This document shows positions 25,691-36,874 of a DNA stretch of 64,000 bases, one piece after another; position 1 is the first letter of the stretch; every line of letters starts with the position of its first letter. Source of the stretch: Xenopus tropicalis. Lineage: Eukaryota; Chordata; Amphibia; Anura; Pipidae. Location: NCBI RefSeq assembly GCF_000004195.4, contig NC_030685.2, positions 57,040,048 through 57,104,047 on the forward strand. The letters run 5' to 3'. Under the pieces are notes generated by a model. That model did not search any database. It saw nothing but the letters and a program-made list of their open reading frames with translations, and was not told the DNA's origin. A program made the position numbers and the translations under genes.

Positions 25691-26282
25691 ATAGAGTTTG
25701 TTACAAATAATTGTTTTGGATAATATTTTACATAAAAATATCCCTGCAATTGTGATGTGGAGTACACATATTCATTTTAGTAATGATTCCTACAGCGAGA
25801 AATGACAGACTTCCTCTCCAGAACATGTCATTTACATTAAGATATATGTATGTATTAATGTATGCATAAGATATTTATATTTATTATACATATCTATCTA
25901 CGAGATCTATCTACACTCCCTTTATGTGTTTACAGTTTATACCATTTTGTGCATCACTGTATCTGGTTAATAAGCTTACACCAAGCACTAAGAATGTACA
26001 TCACAGTAAGTCCTGCTGGAAAAGCCAGTGGCGCAGTTCAGTCTTGTAGGTCTACTCAAGTGGAACTAATTACTAAACATCTGTAATTCAGGATGTCTGC
26101 AATTCCCCAGCCATTATCACACAACCCTTTGTTTGTAAGGTTAAAATATATAATCTTGCCATTATCTGGCAGACAAAACCCAAAAGAGAACTTTAATGAT
26201 TAAACTATGTCAGTGGAGACAGAGAACTTTCTAGTAGGATGTGCTAGCTTTCTTTGTTAACTGCATAATTACAGAAGAAATA

Positions 26283-26400
26283 CACATCACAAATTTTTCG
26301 GCAGGCATGGATTGGCTGCGAAATTCCGCATTTCCCTATTGGTGAATTTTTTTGTATTACAGGCAGAAAAATTTGCAGCGGAAAAAAAGTTACAGGTGAG
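26283..26400. repeat. hAT-like MITE fragment
   Basis: aaatttttcggcaggcatgg followed by attggctgcgaaattccgca is inverted relative to the right part of the element at 38685-38942 (gcgaatccatgcctgccgaa). Confidence 0.45.
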
Positions 26401-27289
26401 TCACAAAAAAATCACAAAAATGATTATTAGGGGTATATTGTTTGTGTAGGCAATATAATATTGCTTTTTGTGGGAAAATCAGAATTTGAAAGCAGAGTTA
26501 ATATCACCTTTATATAAAACAGGGACTAGAATATCACTATGCTTCCCATTCAAATTTGTTTTATTATACGCATACATTCTTTTACTAAATGCCTACAACT
26601 CATTCTACAAATCTTAACAATGCTTGCTAAGAATACACATACCAGAAAATTCATGGGTGTTTGCCGTTAGCCCCTAGTGTCCCAGGCCCCACTGAAGATT
26701 GGTTTTACATTTCATAGATAATTCTGCCTTTGTGATGTATTTTTGTGTAGCAAAAAAAGCAGCTTTATAAAAACAATGAATGGACTGTGGAAATGATATA
26801 ATTCGTTTATGGTGTAAGAAGGGTTAAAGACTGCTGTGATATAACAGCTTTGTCCTGTAGAGTAGTAATTAGTGAAATTTGCCACAGCTTTTGATGACTT
26901 GCTGACCTACAGCCTGGGCCCAGCAGCAAAAAACAAATGACTGATTGATTCAATTACCGGGCTGTCTTCTTATTCACTGTCCCCTCTGTGATGGTTCTCC
27001 GAACCCTATATTAATGACGTTTCTGACTGTCCCTTCTCAAGCCTTTCTCATAATAAACTAGCTGCTGTCGAATTTCATTTGAGATCCATCTATGAAAACA
27101 CCTTAGTGTCAGGACACGATTGTAATTATGCAAAAATCTTCACTAATTAACTTTTCCTGGTTCTCGTCAGCTTCTGTTCAATCAGACTTGTCTAAATTTA
27201 CATCTCAGACCACAAGTCTTAGAGAAGAATGGTAAATCTATACATTTTTTGAGGGAAACTTTGAAGGCAAGGCAAAAGAGACTGCAGAT

Positions 27290-27960
27290 ACTAGGGGTCA
27301 TTTATATTACCCCATGGCTTAAGTGCTGGAGTGTGCTGGAGCTCCCCATGGCTGCTAGACTCCTGTTACTGTCAAACGCATGTACATGACCTTTACTACA
27401 AGAAGTAGGCATCTTCATGCAGTTGCGATGAACAAAAAGCACTTTTAATGAACAGCTTCTTGCAGGGAGGCAGGTTACAGACCGGGGCTCTGGTTGCAAA
27501 CTCAAGGATGATCAATACACACTACACAGTACTTATGCAGACTCATTCTCTCTGCTTTTCACACTCACATACAGTATTTCTCACCAAAGCCTCCAGGACC
27601 CTGTCTCCTTAAAGTGTCCAAGCTTCACCCGTAGGTCTCCTAACCTACACCTAAACACTTAAACTCACTACCCTGCATACAGTTACCTCAGGGGCTCTAC
27701 CCCTAAATCCTACACCTCACTGAGACAACAGGTTGTCCTTTCTCGCTAGCCTCACTAGCTTTCACTCCTAGAGTAAACTCACACCCCACTGCTATCCTCT
27801 AATTAGCCCTAAAGGTACCTCCCTATTAGGTCTGCCTGCCTAGAGCATTAGCCCTAAAGGTACCAACACCCTATTCGGTCTGCTAAAGCATTCCCTTAAA
27901 CAGGCTACTGGAAGGGGCCTTGGCTCCACCTGGTGACTGAAGCTGCATATGATTTAACTA
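27290..27960. repeat. C-rich block with a 45-bp tandem duplication, possibly LTR-derived
   Basis: Composition differs from flanks. The unit beginning attagccctaaaggtacc occurs at 27802-27846 and again at 27847-27889 with small differences. LTR-like, but no TG/CA ends or target duplication could be fixed, so this is only a suggestion. Confidence 0.3.
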
Positions 27961-28593
27961 TTTAAATATAAAATAAAGTGTTTTTTTTACCTCTTTACAT
28001 GCTAATAGGTACAAAATTAGCAAGCACTTGCCTGAGGAAAGCTGTGCTCTGCTCCTCACACCAGAATAAGCTTTGGGTCAGGAGGCGCAGGTAAGCCAGA
28101 CTCATTGCCTGTCATAGGGCAGGAGGTAAGGACACGGCTCATTTGGCATGCACCTCCTACCATTTCTCCTTCAAATCTGAATGACATGCAAGTTAGGGGA
28201 CGGGTAGAGGTTGGGATTAGGGACACCTAATGCAGGACGCACTCTATTCAAGAGGCTAGCTGCAGGGACGACAGAGGACTGCAGTCATTCTTTAAGAGCC
28301 CAATGCAGTATGCAATGTAAACAACCCTTACTAATAACAGCATACATTTTAAGCTACACTTAAGAAGCCTGGGTTGACATGCAAAGTACAAAAAAACCTT
28401 TTGGCACTGCTCTTGGATTGTATCCAGAGTCATAGCCCTTTGCACTCCTAAAATGGAGTGAATAGAAGTGCTTTTCTCTGCAGGGCTGCCATCAGAAGGG
28501 GCATATGGTGATTAACACAGGGCTGTAGCATGTTAGCAAGCAGTCCTGGAACTAAGGATTGGCAGAAGAGGAACCTGCCTAGGGCACAATGGT

Positions 28594-28743
28594 GGGGGGG
28601 GGGGGGCGTTAGGCAGGTACCTCTTCTTTCACCTATCTCTAGTTCTGGACCCTTTCCCCCCACTGCAGTGGCTCCGGCAACCCGACCGCCCTGTGTGCGC
28701 ACATCGTGCGCATGCTTGCATGTACACACGGAGGGGGGGGGGG
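28594..28743. repeat. G-run pair within a repeat-like block
   Basis: Runs of 13 G (28594-28606) and about 11 G (28733-28743); aacctgcctagggc and cgttaggcaggt are inverted around the first. Confidence 0.5.
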
Positions 28744-29439
28744 TGGTTGGGGCAGCCAAGCCGACCAGGTTGCCTGGATTAGCAAACTGTCATAAAATGC
28801 CACAAGTTGCACCACAGTCTGTGGTGTTTTTACCACCTTTCTATGGCAGGCATTAAGAACCAGGTTGCCTACAAGGTGCAGAGTACAACCTAAATAGACA
28901 ACTGCCACATGTGCAAATGCTCTGTGCACAGAGACAAAGGGGCACAATTTTGTCCCCCTTGGTGTTTTTTGTACTTGTGTCCATGGCAACGGTAAATCAA
29001 GTCCCTTTTAGGAAGCCAAAAAGAAGAGCAAATATTTACAGCTAGAATCTAGTGTTTTTATTATTTATTATATTGGTTTTATTATTAAGTCCTACTAACT
29101 ACCTGCTCTAAATCTTGTATATTCTCTAGTAAAACAATCTATAATTCTTTTAGCCATTAGCTTAGTCTTTGAATAAGGTTTCCTGAGATAAATCATAGCT
29201 GCTCCCACTGCTGTGAAGAAACACAGACAACCAGATAATTACATAAATCATTAACATAAACCCTATTTGTGGACTTGTTTAGTAAGTCCCCCAATGCCAG
29301 GAATAAATCATGTGCATTTAGAATAGGGCCTTGAGCAGGATGCACAATGAAAGGCGCAAAAATGCACAAAGGGGCGGAGCACAGCTGCTCTGCACTGGAA
29401 GTGGGTGTAAACTCTATTTGAAATGCAAGCTAGCAGGTA

Positions 29440-29615
29440 AACCCATTTTAAACCCATTCCCCCTTATGTAATTACAAGTTTGCCCAGGATCAGTAAACCA
29501 CAGCAACCAATAAGATTTTTGCTTTAAAACAGGTGACCAGTAAATTCTACCCATGAATTGGTTGCTATGGGTTACTGCTCGTAGGCAAAATGAGTGCCTT
29601 TTATTACATAACCCC
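29440..29615. repeat. MITE copy, tgtaataaaaggt family with CCAAT boxes
   Basis: tatgtaattacaagtttgcc at the left, gtgccttttattacataac at the right, with caaccaataag and attggttgctatgggttact inside. Confidence 0.65.
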
Positions 29616-30699
29616 CATTAGCATGCAAACAGCTTGCACTTAGCAATAGTAGATAACTCCATTCAAACGGAATACCAACCATTTCATTTTAAGTGTTTTC
29701 AATATCTAGGGAGAGGTGGAAGCAAAAGCTCAAAAATTAAATTCAAGAAATGCATGCGTAAAGCAGCTATTCCATTGCTAGAACACCAGAAACATACATA
29801 ATATATATAGCTACATTTTAAATCATGCAGACGTGTTAAATATTGAAGTACAGCTCCAATAACAAAGTTGTATACTGCATACAGACTGTACTGATAGCAC
29901 TAGAAATGGAATAAATTGTGTTTGCAAGTGCAGGCAGGAAAATAAATGCAACGTGAGCACAAAAAAACAAAATGCCCTAAAGCAATGTCTTTAACCCCAG
30001 CCAACAGGCCTAGATTGGAGGACATCTATGACTAAAAGATTTCGGAATCAATATGAATGAGCACCTTGTTTCTTCCTATTGCTTCTCTTGTGGTTAAGAC
30101 TAACCTCAAATCCAGACTTATTAGCTAGCTTCTAAGGACTGTGCTGCAAAACCTGCACCATAACAAATATACTGTACATCAATACAGCTGGTAGGAAATA
30201 CTACTTCTATTGATACAAACACATTTAATATGTTCTCTTTCAATAGGGTTTTACAAAATGCATACAATCTCAGATAGAACTCTAGAAGCAGAAGTGTGGT
30301 ATATATATTTTTTTTAGCTTTCTGCTTTAATATACATACGTACATAATATACATAATATAAAAACAAGGGCATTATAATTTAATTGCAGTACTGTTTTAA
30401 TGAAATACACTACTAAATATGCTTGGCAATTATGTACAGTGTTTCTGCAAAAATATAAATTGTATGCAATATGTTATTAAAAATTATGGTCTGTGCACAT
30501 TCGAGTAGGTAAACATGACAGGTGCTAATTATTACAATTAGTTGCATTACGTCAAAACAATTTGATAAACCAGCAGTCCTACACCTCATTAATATTGCAT
30601 GGATTAGTGTTTTTGTGCCACTGTTGACGGTGTCGATGAACAGAGACAAAAATAAGGCAATAATTTATATGTTTTACTGGCTAAAAGCCTATACCCCCA

Positions 30700-30800
30700 T
30701 ATGTAATAAAAGGCTCAAAGTTTGTCCAGGTGCAGTAACCCATAGCAAACAATAAGATGTTTGCTTTTAAACAGGTTACCAGACAATTATACTGCTGTCA
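30700..30800. repeat. MITE copy, tgtaataaaaggt family (partial)
   Basis: atgtaataaaaggctcaaag, tgcagtaacccatagcaaac and gcttttaaacaggttacca match the left half of the 29440 copy. Confidence 0.6.
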
Positions 30801-30824
30801 GTTATTAGACCTGTAGCAAACTTT

Positions 30825-31012
30825 GCACATTTTGTGCCATGATAAAATGTTATTTAATGGTTTATCATGTGAAAACTTATGTGCAAGATTCAATTTGAGG
30901 TGAAAACATTTTACTCTTATTTCAGGTCCATTTTTTCCCAAAGACCTCAATAGAGTTTTCATATGATAAAGAGTGAGATAAGTATTTATCAAATGAATCT
31001 GGTTTCTTATTA
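30825..31012. repeat. MITE copy, gattcaatttga family
   Basis: Shares caagattcaatttgaggtga, cccaaagacctcaatagag and atcaaatgaatctggttt with the other copies. Confidence 0.65.
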
Positions 31013-31470
31013 TATTGCCCCCTAACAGAAAGTATGAGAAATGTGGTTTGAAAGAAAAGATTAAACTCAATCCACTGTAGGCAGGTAGAAGAGAGAAAAG
31101 TGCTGGTTCAGGGGAGGGAGTATAAAGGAAGCAGGACAGAAAGTAAGTAGAAATGTATAAACTTTTGGATTTGTAAACAAGACCTGCTGGATGAGAAGGG
31201 GCACTAGAGTTTGAAAAGCGAGGCAAGAAATGGGAAGGAAGTACATGCTGTTGAAACATGGATAAACACAGAGAAGACATAAGGCCAGCCAATAAATAAA
31301 AAGGAGGAAATAAAAATAAAAATGTTTCAGTTTTACTTGGCTTATATTGTCGGTACATTTTTTTGTAGCCCTTGACACAAAATAGACCCCAACACAAAGA
31401 AGAATCTTAAGGGAAAATAGGAGAAGACAGTAGAGGATAAGAAGGCTGAAGAGTGATGAGGAATACTTAC

Positions 31471-31518
31471 TCCTGACATAGGGGTGTAGGCAGGAGGAGG
31501 GCTGTGTCCAATTTCACT
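31471..31518 (-). CDS. erbb4: ERBB4 alternative CYT-1 exon (human exon 26 equivalent)
   Basis: A 48-nt micro-exon, phase 0 at both ends, encoding SEIGHSPPPAYTPMSG. The acceptor is ttcctatcag and the donor is a perfect GGA|GTAAGT. In mammals this 16-residue cassette defines the CYT-1 isoforms and is left out of CYT-2. It holds two overlapping signals: PPAY, a WW ligand used by ubiquitin ligases, and YTPM, a YxxM site that recruits the p85 subunit of PI3-kinase when phosphorylated. Both are intact here. Skipping the exon leaves the frame unchanged (SNR then NQF). It sits alone between introns of 9.9 and 7.0 kb. A longer open frame runs through it, but the splice sites and exact 48-nt length show the true limits. 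Confidence 0.95.
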
Positions 31519-33191
31519 CTGATAGGAAAGAAAAATGGAATGATGGAAATAAGAATGAAAAGAATTCATGAGCTGCATGAACCTATATAAGAAAACAGTA
31601 CAGTGATGCTAACAAAATAATATGAGACTTCTGATAAGTCCTAACAACCCAATGAGATAAAACATATGGAGTGGAGAATTTTACATCATGGACAATGTCA
31701 GTTTAATATGTCTCCTTTTGCTTATAACATGAATCTTCTTTGGATATCAGTGCATAAATGTACCTTTATATTTCCTTCTATTTTAATGTATATTTACATG
31801 ACATTAGCATTATACATTTTCTACATGTTAAACTTTCCATCAAATTATCAAAATGATAACCTGCGCACTAACATTTTTTAAGAATTTACATGCAAATGTG
31901 CCATTTCTGTCCCCTGCTAATGCCTGGGCAATCTGTGATATTTTGTGCTTTTTATCAGTACTTGTCTCAGATGGGTGCCTATTACAGCTTTCCAATTGCT
32001 GAGCCTACGGCACACTAGAATAACTATTGCCTGAAAATTTGGAAGTTTGTGCAACATTTGCTCATCTATATACTCTAATGAAAGAGTACCCTCCAATGGC
32101 CTTATACATTGAGCTGTTAAGTATGTGCATGAGGAGCAAAAAAGGTTTAGAGTATGACAAGACAAGGAGATGTTGCCCTATAAACAGATGTGCAGTCTTC
32201 AAATTGAAAACACAAAATAAGTTTGAAAGAGCGAATTAAAAGGCTTCTCCTAAAGGTATAATTTAACATAACATTTGCTGAGAAATACCTAATTAGCGAA
32301 ATGAAATGTGAACTGTTTGTTACTGTACAAACCAGTGGAAAAATATATACCTAGTTGTAGGATAATAGTAATTCAATGAATAATAAATGCAGTAAACGTG
32401 CTTCTGTTAAGTGGCTTAATAAAAAACCCACATTTCCCATCTGCTCTCAATATATCTTAATAGTAAAGCATATAAAGCCACAGAATACATATAATAAAAG
32501 GAATAAAGGTAGACAATGAAACCCCTTGTTCATGAGCTACCTAACTAATGCTTATCATGGGTGACATAACAAAATTGTCCACCATTCCTTGTTTGGGATT
32601 CTCATTCAGTGCACATATATCATGCATGCACTTGTTTAAATAATTCAGAAGCCTTTGACAGCTTAAACAAAATGAAACCATAGTTAGTTCCAATCATCTC
32701 TTGATTGCCTTTGCTGACAGAGTTTGAAGCCAGTAACCTATCGGACCTATATCAACTCATTCTACAGCAAACATGACAGTAATAGACATTTCCCTAGGCT
32801 TGACATTAAAAAGCTTTGGACACTGCGCAGTACTCTATTCAAATCTAATTTACTGCTCTTGCATGGCTGTTTTGCATTTCTTTAATGCTTTTATGTTTAA
32901 ATCTATGTTATACTTTTCAGCACATTATGTGAATGGATGGCAAATCAGTATAGGGGACGAGAAGGACATTTAAGGTATATTTTTTGAAAGGCAACATTAA
33001 AATCCATCTTATTAGCAATATCTTATTTGGATGTTCTAGAGATGACATAGATTACCTTTTTGCAGAAAGGTCCTAATGCGGACCAAAATGTTGTATTTTT
33101 ACGATGTGCTCACAATAAAGACATTGTAATGTTAATTATGGTGTGCCGGTCTGAAAATACATTCTCTATGCAATTTACTTGACTGAGCACC

Positions 33192-33274
33192 CTGCTACGT
33201 GGGATTTTTTGGAAGACACTAGAAAAATTATATATATAATCTTTCTAGCGTCTGCCAAAAAATCCACGTAGCAG
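33192..33274. repeat. Long hairpin, ctgctacgtgg
   Basis: 33192-33225 and 33241-33274 are inverted over about 34 bp (ctgctacgtgg, ttttttgg, agac, ctagaaa) with a one-base indel and few mismatches, around a 15-nt TA-rich loop. Confidence 0.85.
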
Positions 33275-33344
33275 GATACATTTAAGATAGAAATTATGTG
33301 TGCCGTAATTTTTTAGTAGCATGTTAGGAGCAGTAGAGACACTA

Positions 33345-33664
33345 GGGGGGAGATTTTGCGCGGGCGCACAAAAAAGTCGTGCGAAAAGTCGTGCGCCCGT
33401 GCGAAAAATTCGGAAAGACTGCCGCTGTTTGCAATGGTTTGGTACGAAAATTACGTGACTTTCGGATCGCCAATACGATTTTTTCGTGACTAATACGATT
33501 TTTTCGTGACTAATACGATTTTTTCGTGACTAATACGATTTTTTCGTGACTAATACGATTTTTTCGTAAGCATTTTCGGGATATTTGCGATCTTCAGAAA
33601 TTTTCGTTTCCAATCCGAATTTTTCCCATTCGGGATTCGAACTCGGGTTTTGATAAATCTGCCC
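33345..33664. repeat. Foldback MITE with CTA duplication and internal minisatellite
   Basis: Left end ggggggagatttt, right end ttttgataaatctgccc, flanked by CTA on both sides. The right part (tttcgtttccaatccgaa, ttcccattcgggattcg) matches the MITE at 25291-25690, so the two are related. Confidence 0.75.
33472..33567. repeat. 20-bp tandem repeat (about 4.8 copies)
   Basis: Unit taatacgattttttcgtgac repeated with almost no divergence; each unit contains the small inverted pair acga / tcgt. Confidence 0.95.
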
Positions 33665-34974
33665 CTAGGGGTTAAAGGAGGATGTAAGTGAAGGGGGTGT
33701 TCTCTTTTATCTTGAACAGCTTTTGCACACCCTCCCTAGAGCAGGTGGTAGAGAATTAGTGGGTTGGTATTAGCGTACAGTGGGAGGGGCTCCCCTGGGG
33801 GGTGGTGATAGTACTATGAAGTATAGGGTGTAGCAGGGGTTAAACCGGGGACCAAAGTGATGAAAGGGGTCTGGTGGAAAGGGCATGAGTTATGGAGAAA
33901 AGCCGTGCCTAGGAGTGACAACAGGCAGGCCCCTCACTCTTTGTTATATCTGTCTGGAGTGTATAATCACTTGGCTTTACACTTTACTGATGTTAATATT
34001 CATATATTGTTTGTTATTTATATAAATGTTGCAGTTGCCTTTTCATCCAAAGTATTTTTATGTATGTTATACTGGATGTAGTCCAGAATGCTATCTTAAT
34101 AAAATGGGGGGATAAGCTTGGTGTTGTTGGGAGGGCCTGTCAAATTGACCCCTCCCCTGGTAAGTATCTAAGATACACTGATATACATTGACCTACAGAG
34201 ATCTGCTGGGAGTATTGGGAAATCTCCACTTGCTGAAGCCAATCCCTTTTGGCAAATACCACTTCCTTTCAGTCCATAATAAAGCTTTGCTGCTTTCTGA
34301 CTTTTTTTGTTATAATGTATGAACTGTGAATTTTGCAATAAACTTCAAATTTTCAGGAGACCTTACTAACTTTTTAAGTTATATCTTATTTATCTTCCGA
34401 TATATCAGAATCTATTTCACTGTGTTAAAAAAAAGTCATTTAAAAAGTGCTTAAAAAGTTATTTTCTTTCTAAAATATGTTGATTTCCATCAAAGAACTT
34501 CATTCGCTATCTGCACAAAAAGTACTGGTAAATCTCACCTAGCAAGCACAATGAGAAAAATCTGCGTTCATAAGTTCTGTGTAAATAAACAACACAAGTT
34601 TATTGCCTGAGGTTATTGCAAAATTTTTGCAGAGTTGTGTTTTTCCACTGACCTTTAAGTTTTGGTTTTTAATGTGATATTTCTTTTTCAGCTATGTTGT
34701 TACTATTGAGTTTTGTGTGCATGGTCGAGCAGTCACATGACAGTGGCGCAACACAAAAAGTAATATATGCATGAGCAAGGGAGAACCGAAAAGACAGCTT
34801 TTAAATAAACAACCTGATATATTATGTTATCAAACAGTTATCCGCTGACATCTTTGCATAGGAAATTACTGTGAAACTCTCTAAAGGGCTTACTCACATT
34901 CTACAATTTTGGGCAACTGCATCACAGCAAATAAAACTTTGGGACAATTTGAATTGATCTCAAGATATTGCAGA

Positions 34975-35085
34975 AGCTATGTAATAAAAAGTTTGTCCAA
35001 GTTACCATGTTTGCTTTTAATTAATAAATGTTAACTTCTTATTGGCTGCTGTGGGTAACTACACCTATTACCTATAGGTTATATA
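34975..35085. repeat. MITE copy, tgtaataaaaggt family (partial)
   Basis: gctatgtaataaaaagtttg, ccatgtttgcttttaat and cttattggctgctgtgggta follow the family order. Confidence 0.55.
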
Positions 35086-35108
35086 ACCTATACAAACATA
35101 AAAACCTA

Positions 35109-35312
35109 TATACAGGTATAGGAAGCGTTATCCAGAATGGTCGGAATGTGGGGCATTCCGGATAAGGGGTCTTTCCGTAATTTGGATCTCCTACTTTAAG
35201 TCTGCTAAAAAAATTTATTTAAACAGTAATTATACCCAATAGGGTTGTTTGGCTCCAATAAGGATTAATTAAATCCTAGTTGGGATCAATAAGGGGTCTG
35301 ATACCTGTATAC
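35109..35312 (+). repeat. MITE of the acaggtatgggacc family (internally deleted)
   Basis: Starts acaggtataggaagcgttat and ends ggggtctgatacctgta; landmarks ggataaggggtctttccgta and ggctccaataaggattaatt are present, but the right-hand interior is missing. Confidence 0.75.
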
Positions 35313-35521
35313 GTTCTATATATATATATATATAGGCTATACATAGGTTATATTTAGCCTTTATATATATATATACCTATATATATGGATCTCTTTGCTT
35401 AAATAAACTTACTATATTTTTGCCAAGTCCTGGTGAGTGCAGCTCTTTTTTCTTGCTTTATATTTTTTAGCCAGCACCCTGGGCATTTGAATTTCAATAG
35501 GGTGTGCTCCGTTTGTTCTTG

Positions 35522-35522
<1 letters not shown>

Positions 35523-35563
<41 letters not shown>
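35523..35563. repeat. (TA)n microsatellite
   Basis: About 20 uninterrupted TA units; shorter TA runs occur at 35318-35335 and 35362-35385. Confidence 0.95.
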
Positions 35564-35566
<3 letters not shown>

Positions 35567-35589
35567 AAACCTATAGGTTTACAATCACT

Positions 35590-35725
35590 GGGGGGCAGGT
35601 CTAGACTGGGATTTAAAGATTTAAAATAGAACCTGGCATTTCAAGTACAAAAGGCCCAGCCCACTAAATAGTGACCATCTATGTCCCTCTGGCATTTGCC
35701 AGAACACACAGATTGCCAGTCTGGG
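35590..35725. repeat. Copy of the ggtctggactggg element
   Basis: ggtctagactgggatttaaa, ctctggcatttgccagaac and agattgccagtctgggc match the insertion at 4611-4752. Confidence 0.6.
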
Positions 35726-35729
35726 CTTG

Positions 35730-35945
35730 CTGGGTGGGTACTCCCTGTTGATTGAAACTTTCCTTCTCCCATAAATTCTTATTCAGTTCCAGATTATTTC
35801 CCATAGGCTTGAATAAAGTTTTCAGATGATAAACCGTGAGATACGGTTTTTCTGAATTGAATTGCATCTTAAATTGAATCTCGTCCAAGAGGTTTCACGT
35901 GATAAACCTTTTTTCTCACTGTATCTGGGCTACTGTGTGTTAATG
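35730..35945. repeat. MITE copy, gattcaatttga family
   Basis: Core tttcccataggcttgaataa, agatgataaaccgtgaga, ctgaattgaattgcatct and cacgtgataaacc is shared with the other copies. Confidence 0.7.
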
Positions 35946-36647
35946 TAATAGGGACCTTAGTTCCAGTGGGGGCAGGAAGTGATATAAATGATGTATAAAT
36001 GATGTATAATATATGTAAGGTGCTGCAGGCATGTGTCAGACCTATATAAACAAAGGAAGATAATAATACAACAATCAAAACTATGTTCAACAAGGTTTGC
36101 ATTTATCCGATGTAAACTTGGTAACTCCCATTTGTCATTAGCAACCAAAAAGTTAGACAGGGAATTATACTAGAACCTTCTCAACTGTCAGGGCCTGGTC
36201 CAGACGGCCTTCTTTACAGCTATACTTGCAAAAAATTAAAAATTACTTGTCAATGGTGTAGTTACTATTTTTGCAGTAACCTTGTTTTATCAATGAAACA
36301 CTGAACTATCAATCTTTATTATAGGCTACAACTAAAGTCTGTGTTAGAAAAGTACAGGGTGCCACACCTGCCCCCTCCCCCCCAAAAGGCCTGTGCAGGC
36401 CATCTGACCAAGAACTCAATTAACACGCAGATCCGGTCCTCGACCCAAATGGAAAATCAAACTTGTCTTTACTCCTACCCCATGCAATCCACATACTATG
36501 CTGACATTTAAAAGCGCATTTTGGTCCTCACCAGCTGCATCAAGGAAGCAATGTTGAATGACCAATGGCCCTTTCTTATATAAAATAATGTGCTGTTTGT
36601 AATTGTATTGAAAGATCAGAATATCAATAAGATAGAGTGGCATAAAG

Positions 36648-36874
36648 CGGCATATTTATAAAAATCTAATAATAGAACTTGCACAGTTTGAGTAAAATTA
36701 TTTAGCTCTCTATTGACTTTTATAGGATTTTAGGACATATTAATCAAAGCGTGATAGTGAGAGTTCACTCTTTGATAAATATGCTTTTAAAAATCCCGTA
36801 CAAGTGAACAGGGGTGGAATTTGACTTCCGATGATCTGCATTGAGCTCTATTTCACCTATTGATAAGTACGACC
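36648..36874. repeat. Possible MITE, gcatatttataaa / ttgataagtacg ends
   Basis: Loosely inverted ends and an internal ctctattgacttttatagg like those of related frog MITEs; divergent. Confidence 0.35.

Larger units (their letters stand above)
24503..31470 (-). other. ERBB4 intron (6968 bp) between the CYT-1 exon and the next exon
   Basis: GT-AG intron with donor GTAAGT at 31470. It holds a foldback MITE (25291-25690), a hAT-like MITE fragment (about 26283-26400), a C-rich block with a 45-bp duplication (27290-27960), G-runs (28594-28606 and 28733-28743), two CCAAT-type MITE copies and one copy of the gattcaatttga family. ORFs of up to 199 codons near 30.8-31.4 kb overlap repeats and have no known domain. 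Confidence 0.85.

Noticed and set aside
25261..25694. Several overlapping ORFs of 80-138 codons on both strands
   Set aside because: They lie within a self-complementary MITE (25291-25690); lysine/arginine-rich translations follow from repeated cgaaaaa motifs.
30798..31397. 199-codon open frame on the minus strand, the longest in the window
   Set aside because: It overlaps a MITE copy (30825-31012), has no recognisable domain, no conserved composition and lies inside an ERBB4 intron; a chance ORF.
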